61,466 bases of DNA, from contig JAPKMR010000020.1 in the NCBI GenBank assembly GCA_026645815.1, forward strand, positions 1-61,466. The letters run 5' to 3'. The stretch comes from Anaerolineae bacterium. GTDB taxonomy: Bacteria > Chloroflexota > Anaerolineae > B4-G1 > SLSP01. The notes below the pieces were generated by a model. That model saw only the letters and a list, made by a program, of their open reading frames with translations, had not been told where the DNA came from and ran no database searches. Positions 44,577-53,365 of this stretch are shown here, piece by piece (the stretch's first letter is position 1; the number at the start of each line of letters is the position of its first letter). The position numbers were made by a program, and so were the translations under genes.

Positions 44577-45003
44577 GCCGCCTCCTCCGGGTCACGGATT
44601 TCGTGCCGGAATCCGGGCCACGCCACGTCCGCGCTCCCCACCGCCTCCCTCACCTTCCGCAACCGCTGCGCCATCGCCGCCGGATCGAACGTCCACGGGG
44701 CGCCGCGCCGGGCAAAGGCCTCTTCCGGGTCCGGGAATTGCCGCAACTGCTCCCGGGTCAAGTGAAAGCCATCCATCCCAAGAGCAACCATCGTGCCCGG
44801 TGCAATAGCCTCATTCACTACTGCAGCCCGCCGCTCCGCCACCGTGGTCTTACCCGATCCTGGCACACCTGCCAGACCCAATATCCAACGGGGCTGCGGA
44901 TGTGCTAGCAACGTCATCAACCGCAAAACAGGCTTCTCAAGCAAAACCGGCATAAGTCACGCTCCTTAAAACCAATTCATTAACACTATGCGAATTATCC
45001 GTG

Positions 45004-46302
45004 TCACACCAGATTGGCGGCGCGAATCGTTCGCGCCGCTAAATTCGAGAGCCGCGCTTCACCCTCACCTGGAATGTAGGTCTCCAAACGGTCCCCCAAA
45101 GGTGCAATCCACTCTGCAGGCAGCGCATGGGCGCCCGTCATCGCGCCCACAATCGAACCCACAGTTGCTCCCGTACAATCCGTATCCCAGCCTGCCATGA
45201 CCGCCAGACAGATACTACGTCCCAGTTCACCACCCCCATACAGCAACGCCAGCACAATCGCGCAGGTATTGGGAATCACGTGAACCCAATGATAATTCCC
45301 GTAGCGTGCATTGACCCGCTCCCAAGCAACTTCCCAGGTCTCGCATTCACCTGCCCAACGCAATGTCTCACGCACTGCCGCGGCCAACCGGCAATCCTCG
45401 GGAATCTCTGCCAATCCCGCGAGAATAATCTCCCTTGGATCATTGAGCACGAATGCAGCGGCAATCGCAGCTGCTGCCCATATCTCCCCATAAATGCCGT
45501 TGGCAGTGTGCGAAAGCGCCGCGTCCCGGTACGCCAGGGCAGCAGCGTACTCCGGGTCGCCCGGAGCGACATAGCCCCACAAATCTGCGCGAATCTGCGC
45601 CCCAATCCATTCCCGATAGGGATTGCGAGTCCTCGCCGTCTGCGGCGGTTCGATACCGTTGAGCAGATTGCGATACGCTACCGCTTCGGCGGTGAAAATC
45701 TTATAATACGGCAGCGCGCGGAGCCAAGCCTCCGCGACATCCCGCGTTCCGAACTTCGGGCCATAAGTCTCCAAAATCCGCAGGGCGAGCACCGTGTAAT
45801 CCAAATCATCATCGCGCACCATCCGCTCGATATGGCCCTGCGTTGTAGCCACATAACAAGCATTGAGTTCCAGCCCTGAAGGGAACGGCTCAAGCACCGG
45901 GAAATAGGCCTTCAGTGGATAGGCCTGCGCTGTATGGAGATAGACGACGATCTTCTCACGCGACCAGCCCTCCACAGGCTTGCCCAACGTGCAACCAGCG
46001 CAGCGTCCCAGCCACGCGCCATAGACCCGGTCAAAAAGCCCCTCGCCTTCTGGAGGCTGCGGAAATTGGCGCCGCGCTGCCGGGCGTCGGGCGCAGATCT
46101 CATCCAGAGTCGAAGGCTCCTCCCGTTCGGGACGCAAACCTTCCAGTTCCAGCCAGAAGCGCTCGTACTCGGCATCCAGAGCGCCATTCTGGAGCGCCTG
46201 CTCCAGACGCTGCGGCAAATCGCCTAGCACGCAGCCCTCCTCACGCCGCTGCGCAATCTCTGCCCATAACAACTTCTCAGGAACCAGATGCTCGTGAAAC
46301 AT
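45004..46302 (-). CDS. ADP-ribosylglycohydrolase-family protein
   Basis: 432 residues from the ATG at 46302 (GGAGG 8 bases upstream); the open frame extends to 46398 but the extra part overlaps a repeat. The N-terminal about 105 residues are an extra helical region. The core has GAWLGRCAGCTLGKPVEGW, the metal-site VRDDDLDYTVLAL, ANGIYGEIWAAAAIAAAF and GWDTDCTGATVGSIVGAM. The DDD and DTD motifs bind two Mg ions that cleave ADP-ribose or related N-glycosides. It was probably co-transcribed with the kinase gene that is now broken, suggesting a nucleoside or ADP-ribose salvage pair (inference). Confidence 0.9.
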   Translation of the reverse strand: MFHEHLVPEKLLWAEIAQRREEGCVLGDLPQRLEQALQNGALDAEYERFWLELEGLRPEREEPSTLDEICARRPAARRQFPQPPEGEGLFDRVYGAWLGRCAGCTLGKPVEGWSREKIVVYLHTAQAYPLKAYFPVLEPFPSGLELNACYVATTQGHIERMVRDDDLDYTVLALRILETYGPKFGTRDVAEAWLRALPYYKIFTAEAVAYRNLLNGIEPPQTARTRNPYREWIGAQIRADLWGYVAPGDPEYAAALAYRDAALSHTANGIYGEIWAAAAIAAAFVLNDPREIILAGLAEIPEDCRLAAAVRETLRWAGECETWEVAWERVNARYGNYHWVHVIPNTCAIVLALLYGGGELGRSICLAVMAGWDTDCTGATVGSIVGAMTGAHALPAEWIAPLGDRLETYIPGEGEARLSNLAARTIRAANLV

Positions 46303-46341
46303 GGGTTTCCTCCCCAGCGCATACCTTGCGAAGACTCCGTT

Positions 46342-46370
46342 ATTATGCAAAGATATCTCAGTGCTGTCAA
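46342..46370 (-). promoter_or_regulatory. Promoter of the ADP-ribosylglycohydrolase operon
   Basis: Minus strand: TTGACA (46370-46365), 17-bp spacer, CATAAT (46347-46342). The start site is expected near 46335, about 33 nt before the ATG at 46302. Confidence 0.75.
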
Positions 46371-46386
46371 GCTCGAAGTGCAAGGG

Positions 46387-46563
46387 GGTGCATTTCAAAA
46401 CGGGGATGAAAATCTCAGGCGCCCCTACAGGGCGCGGAGAAAAAGGTGATTTTTGTGGTGAGGCGAAGCCTCACCACAAAAATCACTCAAAGAAAAGGCA
46501 TTTGTATGATAACGCCATTACCTAATGGGGCTTGCTTTTTCCCCAAAGTTGAAATGCACCCAC
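46387..46563. repeat. Family A MITE-like element
   Basis: Both terminal repeats carry GCATTT where other copies have GCGTTT (GGGTGCATTTCAAAACGGGG at left, GGGTGCATTTCAACTTTGGGG on the complement of the right end). It holds a perfect 19-bp hairpin, 46446-46464 / 46468-46486, and the module TCAAAGAAAAGGCATTTG. Confidence 0.82.
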
Positions 46564-46591
46564 CAGGGCGCATCGATCGGAAAGCTTATTT

Positions 46592-48487
46592 ATGGAAGAC
46601 AGCGGCGGCAAGAAGAAGATTCTGTGCATTGATGATACACCTTCGGTGCGACTGCTGGTAAAGCGGCTCCTTTCGCACCGCTATGCCGTATTCGAGGCCG
46701 AAAATGGTCTCGAAGGGATTGACATGGCGGCAGACCTTCGACCCGACCTGGTGTTTGTGGACCTGCACATGCCCTACCTGAATGGCTACGAGGTCGCCAC
46801 ACGCCTGAAGACGTTACTGCCGAAAACCCCCGTCATTGCACTCACCGCCGATGTCAGTGCGAATGTCCGTGAACGTGCGCTTGCCTCGGGTTGCGATGGC
46901 TATCTCAGCAAGCCAATTGACCCGGATGAATTCCAGGAACGCGCAGAAGCTTTCCTGGGCGGGGAAAAGGAAGAATTGCAGGACGACTCCTACCGTGCGG
47001 AGTATCAAGGATTGGTCGTCCAGCGCCTGGAACAGAAAGTCCGCGAACTCACCCAGGCACTGGAGGAAAATACCCGCCTCAACCGGCAAAACCAGGAATT
47101 ACTGGTCAAATCCCAACGCCGGGCGCGGTTACTCGAAGCCGCGGCGCGGGTTAGCCAGAGCATCACGTCCATCCTCGACCTCAACGCATTGCTCAATACC
47201 ACCGTGGATATCATCTGCGAGGAATTCGGTTTTTACTACGCGGGCGTTTTCCTGATAGACGACACGGGTATAACCGCAGTGCTGCATGCCGGATACGGTG
47301 AAGCCGGTGCGCAACTGCTAGAGCAGGGCCATCACCTACCACTGAGCGGCGCCTCCATGATCGGCGCGGCTATCCAATCGCGGCAAGCGCGCATTGCGCT
47401 AGATGCCGGTGAGGAAAAAACCCGCTTCCGAAACCCGCTGTTGCCGCTCACCCGCTCGGAAATGGCGCTCCCGCTGCTCGTGGGCGATGCCGCAATCGGC
47501 GCACTGACGGTGCAAAGCACCGAGGAAAGCGCCTTTAGCGAGGATGATATCACCGCGCTACAAACGATGGCTGACCAGCTCGCTATCGCCATCAAGAACG
47601 CGCGGCTATTACACGATTTGGAAGAGGCCCATGCCGCATTGCTGCGGTCCAAGACCTACGAAGCCATCGCTTTGGCAACCGGCGAAGCCATCCATTGGGT
47701 GGGGAACAAGGCAGCGCCCATTCCAGGTAGCGCGGCGCGCATCAAAGAGGACCTGATACGCTACCTGCTGGCAGCACATGCGCTGTTGGAAGACGCGCCA
47801 GCCGAATTGCAGGAGCACAAATATGGCGCGCTGTTTCGAGACGCTGCAGAACAACTGGCAGCCCAAGCCGTTGAGCTGGAGGCGGTTCGCCATACGCTGG
47901 ATGCACTTTCAGCACGACAGTTGCGGCGAGCGCTTAGCGTGGATTCGATCTTTGAAGACCTGGGAATCATCGAGGGTAGCGCGCGCTCCATTCTCAACAT
48001 CAAAGAGGACCTCATCGGTCCGGCGCGGCAACGCCATGTGCAGGCTTTCTCATTGTCAAAATTACTCAAAGACACGGTCACCTCGATGGGAATTCCTGCA
48101 GATATCGTGGGCTTCGATTTTGCTGAAGATGTGCCACCCATTCAAGCAGACCCGGTTCAATTGGAACGGGTCTTTATCAATCTCATCAAAAACGCCATGG
48201 AAGCGATGGAGCATGTGCCTGTCAAACACCTGCGGCTGAGTGTGCGGCGCGCCGAAGAGCCACGCACGGTGATAGCTGCCGTGGCAGACGCCGGCGTTGG
48301 AATCCCACCCGAGCAACTGGATAAGGTGTGGATGGCCTTCTATACCACCAAGGGCGGTAGGGGAGGCACGGGCCTGGGCTTGCCAGCTTGCGCTCAGATT
48401 ATCGGGGAGTTGGGGGGCAAAATCACCGTAGCCAGCACATTGGGCGTAGGGACCACGTTCAGCGTATCATTGCCGGTGACGGAGTGA
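46592..48487 (+). CDS. Receiver-GAF-histidine kinase
   Basis: 631 residues. The N-terminal receiver domain (residues 6-120) has LCIDDTPS, the phospho-acceptor region VFVDLHMP and LTADVSANV. A coiled coil follows (135-170), then a GAF domain (180-330). The phosphoacceptor region AIHWVGNKAAPI has His368 in an H-x-x-x-N frame. HATPase_c follows with NLIKNAMEAM, DAGVGIP and GTGLGLPACAQII. The order receiver-then-kinase is the reverse of classical hybrids. The GAF-to-HATPase part is paralogous to the protein at 48940, and a CheY-like protein (48540) lies between them, so the three probably act together. Confidence 0.9.
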   Translation: MEDSGGKKKILCIDDTPSVRLLVKRLLSHRYAVFEAENGLEGIDMAADLRPDLVFVDLHMPYLNGYEVATRLKTLLPKTPVIALTADVSANVRERALASGCDGYLSKPIDPDEFQERAEAFLGGEKEELQDDSYRAEYQGLVVQRLEQKVRELTQALEENTRLNRQNQELLVKSQRRARLLEAAARVSQSITSILDLNALLNTTVDIICEEFGFYYAGVFLIDDTGITAVLHAGYGEAGAQLLEQGHHLPLSGASMIGAAIQSRQARIALDAGEEKTRFRNPLLPLTRSEMALPLLVGDAAIGALTVQSTEESAFSEDDITALQTMADQLAIAIKNARLLHDLEEAHAALLRSKTYEAIALATGEAIHWVGNKAAPIPGSAARIKEDLIRYLLAAHALLEDAPAELQEHKYGALFRDAAEQLAAQAVELEAVRHTLDALSARQLRRALSVDSIFEDLGIIEGSARSILNIKEDLIGPARQRHVQAFSLSKLLKDTVTSMGIPADIVGFDFAEDVPPIQADPVQLERVFINLIKNAMEAMEHVPVKHLRLSVRRAEEPRTVIAAVADAGVGIPPEQLDKVWMAFYTTKGGRGGTGLGLPACAQIIGELGGKITVASTLGVGTTFSVSLPVTE

Positions 48488-48539
48488 GGGCATTCGTAGC
48501 AGTTCCGATAATGAGAATTCCAAATAAGAGGAGACCTGA

Positions 48540-48938
48540 ATGGATGACGAGATCAGAATTTTATTGGTAGATGACGAGCCATTGGTACGGCGTAGCATGG
48601 AGAAAACCCTCATCCGCGCCGGATTTGATGTCGAGACGGCTGAGAGCACACTGGCAGGGTTGGCGCTCTTCGAGTCCGCGCTTGAAGCTGAGCCTTTCAC
48701 CCTGGCTATCGTAGACTTGCACATGCCCAACCTGGAAGCTGTGGATGACCCGGATGCCGGGCTGGCGCTGCTGAGCAAGTTACTCAGCATTCAACCCGGG
48801 CTACCGGTAATCGTGCTGACCGCCTTCGACGAGGTTGGGCGGGCAAAAGATGCCGTCATGCGGGGCGCGAAAGCGTATTTCGTCAAGGGCCGCGAAGCGG
48901 GCCTGCTGGAACTGGTCAACACCATCCTGGAGGAATAG
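48540..48938 (+). CDS. CheY-like single-domain response regulator
   Basis: 132 residues, GAGGAG upstream. It has ILLVDDEPLVRRSM (acidic pocket), LAIVDLHMPN (phospho-Asp) and IVLTAFDEVG with a conserved Thr and Lys104-type FVKGREAG. A six- to eight-residue insert (LEAVDDPDAGLAL) follows the phospho-Asp, as seen in LytTR- or Rcp-type receivers. No output domain. It is one base from the next kinase gene, so very likely its partner. Confidence 0.92.
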   Translation: MDDEIRILLVDDEPLVRRSMEKTLIRAGFDVETAESTLAGLALFESALEAEPFTLAIVDLHMPNLEAVDDPDAGLALLSKLLSIQPGLPVIVLTAFDEVGRAKDAVMRGAKAYFVKGREAGLLELVNTILEE

Positions 48939-48939
48939 A

Positions 48940-51069
48940 ATGCACACAAAGCCTGAAGAGAATCTTGCCGAAAGACGCGCCACGCTCCTACAAGCGGGGG
49001 CGAAGGTAGCTCGAAGCGTGATTTCAATACTGGATCCTGAGCAGCTACTTGAGACCACGGTAGACCTGATCTGCGACACCTTTGGATTTTACTACGCCGG
49101 AGTCTTTCTCATTGACAAGACCGGGACCTGGGCGGAATTGCATGCAGCGCGAGGCGCCGCGGGCAAAGCCCTGCTCGCCGAAGGGCACAAACTCAAGGTG
49201 GATGGGCATTCGATGGTCGGGCGCGCTACCGGCAATCGGTGCGCCCTCATCGCCCTGGATGTAGGCGAGGAACCGGTACACTTCAAGAACCCGCATTTGC
49301 CCGATACCCGATCAGAGATGGCGCTGCCGCTCATCGTCGGCGATACGCTGATTGGCGCGCTGAGCGTTCAGAGCACCGAAGAAGCAGCGTTCAACGATGA
49401 TGACATCACCGCGATCCAGGCTATGGCAGACCAACTGGCTATCGCCATTCACAACGCGCGGTTGCACCGGGAAAATCAGCGGCTGTTGACACGCTTCGAG
49501 CGGCGGGCGCGCCTGCTCGGCGCTGCCGCCCAGGTGGGGCGCCAGGTCACCTCGATTCTAGACCTGGATGTGCTGCTCAACAATACTGTAGATATTATCT
49601 GCGAAGCCTACGGTTTCTATTATTCCGGCATCTTCTTGCTCGAGCCCACAGGGGAGTGGGCGGTACTGCGGGCAGGACATGGCGAAGCCGGGCAGAAGAT
49701 GTTGGCTGAGGGGCACCAGCTGCGGATTGGCGGGCACTCCATGATTGGCACCGCCATCAACCAGCGCAAGGCCCGCATCGCACTGGATGTGGGCGAGGAG
49801 CCCGTGCACTTCAAGAACCCGTATCTGCCGCACACTCGATCCGAGATGGCACTGCCGCTGATTGTGGGAGATACCGTCATCGGCGCATTGACGGTGCAGA
49901 GTATCGAGGAACGCGCTTTCAGCAATTACGATATTACCAGTCTCCAGGCAATGGCGGATCAGCTGGCAGTGGCTCTGCGGAATGCGCAGCTGCTGCGCGA
50001 ATTGGAGGCAGCTCACGCCGAAATCGTGCGCACCAAGACCTACGAAGCCATCGCCGCCGCCACCCTCGAAGCCATTCACTGGATTGGGAACAAGGCGCTT
50101 CCCATCACCGCCAGCGTCGAACGTCTACGGGATGATATGATGGACCTTTCCGATGCGGACCCGCTGTGCATCGAATCCATGCGCGAAGACCTGGAAATCA
50201 TCGAGCAGAGCGCCCGGCTCATCGTGGATGTCAAGGAAAACCTCATCGGTCCTGCGCGCGAGCAAAAGCCCCGTCCGGCAATGGCCGAGGATGTGGTAAA
50301 GGATGCCGTCACATTACTGGCGTTGCCGCCAGAGTGGGTACACTACGAGATTGCCACCGGCGACCTTCTGTGTCTGGCAGACACAACGCAGTTGGGACGC
50401 GCTTTAGCTTATGTGCTGAAGAATGCGACAGAAGCGCTAGAGGGGCGTGCAGAGCCGCAGATTTTGATCGCGGTAGCGCCCGCGGAAGGGGATACCGTGG
50501 CTATCAGCGTCGCCGACAATGGCCCCGGCATTCCACCAGAGGCACTGGACAAAATCTGGGCGACGTTCTACACGACCAAGGGTGCAAGCCATGCCGGTCT
50601 GGGGCTTTCGGCCACGCTGCAAATCCTCAACCAACTTGAAGGTACCATTTACGTACGGAACCTGCCGGAAGGCGGCGCCTGCTTCGAGATGCGCCTTCCA
50701 GTCCCCCCCGCCGCACCAACACCCGTAGCACTGCCCGGCGGCAAGCACATCCTCCTGATAGATGACGAGGATGCATGGAGCATCTTTGCTACACAGGTGT
50801 TGACGGATGCCGGCAACACGGTCACGCGCACGGCGTGCCCCGAAAGTGCGCCGGGAGATTACGACATCATCGTGCTCGATAGCGCCCTGACCGCAGCGGA
50901 TAGTCTGGAATGCCTTCGCAAACTACGCAAAGCGGGCTACGCCGACAAAGTTCTGGTAGTCGCTTCCCGCCTCTGGGCAGAGCGCGCCACCCAGATGTTG
51001 CAGATGGGGGTCAAAGACATCGTCCTCAAGCCCTATACGCCTGCGGAGATGGGCATCCTGTTTGCATAG
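48940..51069 (+). CDS. GAF-GAF-histidine kinase-receiver hybrid
   Basis: 709 residues from the ATG at 48940 (GGAGG upstream). Two GAF domains (about 15-170 and 190-350) are near-duplicates of each other, e.g. DLICDTFGFYYAGVFLID and DIICEAYGFYYSGIFLLE. The phosphoacceptor helix has AIHWIGNKALPI with His380. HATPase: VLKNATEAL, DNGPGIP and GLGLSATLQIL. The C-terminal receiver starts ILLIDDEDAWSIF, has IIVLDSAL as its degenerate phospho-Asp region, and VLKPYTPAEMG. It is the third gene of the cluster. Confidence 0.9.
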   Translation: MHTKPEENLAERRATLLQAGAKVARSVISILDPEQLLETTVDLICDTFGFYYAGVFLIDKTGTWAELHAARGAAGKALLAEGHKLKVDGHSMVGRATGNRCALIALDVGEEPVHFKNPHLPDTRSEMALPLIVGDTLIGALSVQSTEEAAFNDDDITAIQAMADQLAIAIHNARLHRENQRLLTRFERRARLLGAAAQVGRQVTSILDLDVLLNNTVDIICEAYGFYYSGIFLLEPTGEWAVLRAGHGEAGQKMLAEGHQLRIGGHSMIGTAINQRKARIALDVGEEPVHFKNPYLPHTRSEMALPLIVGDTVIGALTVQSIEERAFSNYDITSLQAMADQLAVALRNAQLLRELEAAHAEIVRTKTYEAIAAATLEAIHWIGNKALPITASVERLRDDMMDLSDADPLCIESMREDLEIIEQSARLIVDVKENLIGPAREQKPRPAMAEDVVKDAVTLLALPPEWVHYEIATGDLLCLADTTQLGRALAYVLKNATEALEGRAEPQILIAVAPAEGDTVAISVADNGPGIPPEALDKIWATFYTTKGASHAGLGLSATLQILNQLEGTIYVRNLPEGGACFEMRLPVPPAAPTPVALPGGKHILLIDDEDAWSIFATQVLTDAGNTVTRTACPESAPGDYDIIVLDSALTAADSLECLRKLRKAGYADKVLVVASRLWAERATQMLQMGVKDIVLKPYTPAEMGILFA

Positions 51070-51091
51070 CTGAACTTCACCCACTCTATTT

Positions 51092-51133
51092 ATTCCGCTC
51101 CCCGGCGCGCGCGCCGGGGAGCGGAATTTTAGC
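51092..51133 (+). terminator. Terminator of the two-component cluster
   Basis: A 36-nt perfect palindrome centred at 51109/51110, starting ATTCCGCTCCCCGGCGC and followed by TTTTAG. Confidence 0.85.
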
Positions 51134-51191
51134 AGGTATCAGGTCGCCGTACAAGAACGACGAAGGCAGTCATAGCCGCTTCTCGCGTGAC

Positions 51192-51755
51192 CTATGGCTC
51201 CGCAGTGACTCTCACCGCATCCAAATCGCAGCCCAGGTGCGCAAGCAACTGCTGCAGGGCGACGGCATCCCCGCGCGCCGCGAGTGAGTGCAACACCCAC
51301 TGCCCCGCGCCGCTTGCCTCATGGTATGCCAATACCAGGACCTCTTGGTCAGCAGGAACATTCAATTCGGGAGCTGTAGTTGGTTGGTAGTTCAAAGCAA
51401 CACAATGAACCGCGGTAGGGGGGTAAGGCAACGGCGGCAACGAGTCTTCAGGTGCACGCGCCGCTGCATCAGTGCTGAAAAGCCTACGGTCCTCGCTCCA
51501 GGTGGCAACGCTCATTTCGGGAAGAAAGCGCTCCGGATAAGCTGCGGGGACCGTCGTCAGAACGGAGGTGATGCGTCCATCCTCCTGATTCCGGCAATCC
51601 ACGTACGCATTTAACGCATTGCGCCAACCGGCGTCCCTTGCTTCTATCAGTGAGCGTTGTTTGCCCACATTCCACATCCAAAGAATCGCGACCCCCAATG
51701 CCAGCATGAGGATCAACGCGAGAATCGCCCAACGCACAACCGAATGCAGGGTCAT
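51192..51755 (-). CDS. Membrane-anchored hypothetical protein
   Basis: 187 residues, GGAGGG upstream. One N-terminal membrane helix (AILALILMLALGVAILWMW) then an extracytoplasmic part with two to three Cys (Cys54, Cys118, Cys176), helical near residue 40-60 and Pro-rich in the middle (EDSLPPLPYPP). No family recognised. It stands alone, convergent with the kinase cluster. Confidence 0.75.
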   Translation of the reverse strand: MTLHSVVRWAILALILMLALGVAILWMWNVGKQRSLIEARDAGWRNALNAYVDCRNQEDGRITSVLTTVPAAYPERFLPEMSVATWSEDRRLFSTDAAARAPEDSLPPLPYPPTAVHCVALNYQPTTAPELNVPADQEVLVLAYHEASGAGQWVLHSLAARGDAVALQQLLAHLGCDLDAVRVTAEP

Positions 51756-51823
51756 TTTCCCTCCGCTACGGGATTTCGAGAAACACCACTACACTATAGA
51801 CGGCACTTCACGGGCGTCAAATT

Positions 51824-52025
51824 GGGTATAGGACAAATCATTGGGAAGTTCAGAGGTCAGATTGGTGAGACAATGCGCTCAGACACTTTGGCGCACCGAA
51901 GAAGCGCAGAGGCGGGTTGTTTTGCAATTTTCGTGGACGGGGCTTCGCCCGTCCACGAAAATCACAAGCAGAAAGAAGCACCGAAGGGTGTGCTGAGCAC
52001 CCCTACGGCGGCGCAGAGAGTTGAG
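51824..52025. repeat. Family B structured element, full copy
   Basis: Aligns with 35831-36016 from GGGTATAGGA to GAGAGTTGA. The 15-bp hairpin (51927-51941 / 51948-51962) has replaced the hairpin core of the other copy, and an extra palindrome (GGGTGTGCTGAGCACCCC) is inserted in its right part. No protein gene is seen in 51756-52110. Confidence 0.8.
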
Positions 52026-52081
52026 CACTAATGGAGGTCGGTTATAAGATAGTACCTTATTCCAGGTCTTTCGATGGATAA

Positions 52082-52097
52082 GGTTGACGCGTCAACC
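52082..52097. repeat. 16-bp perfect palindrome of the GTTG-core-CAAC type
   Basis: GGTTGACGCGTCAACC, 14 nt before the stop of the L,D-transpeptidase gene on the minus strand. Confidence 0.8.
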
Positions 52098-52110
52098 CAT
52101 TGGCGCACTC

Positions 52111-52926
52111 TCAATAGTGCGTCACTACCTTGGTCCCTACCGGCGCCCAGTTGTAGAGCCATTGGGCATCCGGCGTGCGCATGTTCACACAGCCATGGCT
52201 CATGGGGGTGCCGAAGTTGTTGTGCCAATACGTACCGTGAATGCCATAGCCCCGGTAGAAGTACATGGTGTAGGGCACATTCGTCAGATAGTAGCCAGGA
52301 CCCGACATGGTAGTGGAGGCGTATTTGACGTAGACGGAGAACGTGCCCACCACGGTGGGATACCAGCGCGTTCCCGTAGACACTACGGCTGTAAAAACCG
52401 CAGTGGTTCCTTCATAAGCCGTGAGCGTCTGCCGGCTTAGATTGACGTCAATCCACTTCTCGCCTGCCGCGCCGTGACCGGGCGCGGGGGTGGAAGTGAC
52501 CGGCGGCGTGACGCCGCTTCCGCCAGGGATGACCAGGCGCTGCCCCACATAGATGAGGTCGGAGCGCAAGCCATTGGCGGCGCGAATCGCAGCAGCGGTC
52601 GTCGAGTAACGCAGCCCTATGCGGAAGAGATTCTCGCCCGGTTGCACCACATGAATGCCGGCCGCGGTGCCTGGAGTGGGCGCCGGAGCCGGTTCAGAGC
52701 CGGCGCCGGGAATGACCAGGCGCTGCCCCACATAGACCCATGAGCGCGTTGTCAGCCCATTGGCCGTGGCCAGAGCGCTGACGCTTACTCCTTGCCGCCG
52801 CGCAATCCCGTATAAGGTATCGCCGGGTTGCACAATATACGATGTGCTCTGCGCCGCCGCCGGAGTCACAAACAGAAAAAGATTAAGAATAACAATTGCT
52901 GCCAGTAATCCTGTCCGCCACTTCAT
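52111..52926 (-). CDS. LysM-containing L,D-transpeptidase (YkuD family)
   Basis: 271 residues, GGAG upstream. Signal peptide (residues 1-25, ending AAAQS). Two LysM domains: residues 30-73 (YIVQPGDTLYGIARRQGVS) and 90-135 (IHVVQPGENLFRIGLRYS). The C-terminal YkuD domain (about 155-271) has the catalytic region GIHGTYWHNNFG and SHGCVNMRTPDAQWL with the nucleophile Cys. It would crosslink or modify peptidoglycan, or attach proteins to it, in the envelope. The product is complete, with all catalytic residues. Confidence 0.95.
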   Translation of the reverse strand: MKWRTGLLAAIVILNLFLFVTPAAAQSTSYIVQPGDTLYGIARRQGVSVSALATANGLTTRSWVYVGQRLVIPGAGSEPAPAPTPGTAAGIHVVQPGENLFRIGLRYSTTAAAIRAANGLRSDLIYVGQRLVIPGGSGVTPPVTSTPAPGHGAAGEKWIDVNLSRQTLTAYEGTTAVFTAVVSTGTRWYPTVVGTFSVYVKYASTTMSGPGYYLTNVPYTMYFYRGYGIHGTYWHNNFGTPMSHGCVNMRTPDAQWLYNWAPVGTKVVTHY

Positions 52927-52989
52927 TGTAGATTGCTCCTTCCCCGGTCAGTAGTAAGGTATTAAGAAATATTGCATCTCGAGCGTGGT

Positions 52990-53002
52990 AATAGTATAGC
53001 AA
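52990..53002 (-). promoter_or_regulatory. Candidate extended -10 promoter of the transpeptidase gene
   Basis: Minus strand TGCTATACT (-10 at 52998-52993). The -35 region is weak. About 65 nt upstream of the start codon. Confidence 0.4.
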
Positions 53003-53065
53003 ATTCTTGCCAAAAGCACACTACAATTGCATTACAATTAGCATAAGAATCGTCACGCACACCCT

Positions 53066-53230
53066 GGGGGTGCGTTTCAAAACGGGGGTGAAAATCTCAA
53101 GCGCCCCTGCAGGGCGCCTGGGATAATTGATTTTTGGCAGCGGGGCTTTGCCCCGCTGCCAAAAATCAATCAAAGAAAGGTGTTTGTATGGTAGTCGTCT
53201 TGTTTTTACCCCAAAGTTGAAACGCACCCC
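53066..53230. repeat. Family A MITE-like element
   Basis: Terminal repeats GGGTGCGTTTCAAAACGGGG and, on the complement of the right end, GGGTGCGTTTCAACTTTGGGG. Perfect 21-bp hairpin 53126-53146 / 53150-53170. Module TCAAAGAAAGGTGTTTG. The best preserved copy. Confidence 0.85.
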
Positions 53231-53238
53231 ACCCCGGA

Positions 53239-53277
53239 GAGTATATAAGGACGCGCGAGGCGCGTCCTTATATACTC
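53239..53277. terminator. 18-bp perfect hairpin downstream of the PA14 gene
   Basis: GAGTATATAAGGACGCGC pairs with 53260-53277 across GAG. It lies 89 nt beyond the PA14-gene stop (minus strand). There is no T-run, so a terminator role is uncertain. Confidence 0.45.
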
Positions 53278-53365
53278 CTGATGCAGACAGATTGATGCCA
53301 TTCCGCGAGAGCAGCACGGAGGCACAACCGGGTGTATGTAAGCCCAAATTTTGCCTCGACTCAGC

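Larger units (their letters stand above)
44197..44953 (-). pseudogene. Nucleoside/pantothenate-kinase-like P-loop kinase gene interrupted by five 17-bp palindromes
   Basis: As it stands translation stops at 44531 (140 residues). The N terminus is intact: GLAGVPGSGKTT Walker A, MDGFHLTREQL, FPDPEEAFARRGAPWTFD and GFRHEIRDPEEAA, as in CoaA/uridine-kinase-like family proteins. Removing one unit at 44559-44576, three at 44376-44427 and one at 44284-44301 (5 x 17 = 85 bp) restores frame exactly. The restored part reads FVVPAGARLILVEGLYLL, WFLDTPVETALERLAQRHMQ, VWDWTREQAEHRIATNDRLN and GRSAFEN-stop. Total 757 - 85 = 672 bp, 223 codons plus stop, a normal length. It follows the ADP-ribosylglycohydrolase gene by 50 nt on the same strand. 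Either it is a recently broken gene, or the units are bypassed or excised. Confidence 0.9.

Noticed and set aside
44197..44953. Programmed frameshift as explanation of the broken kinase
   Set aside because: Three separate insertions with a stop in each path cannot be fixed by one frameshift. Bypassing remains possible but unsupported.
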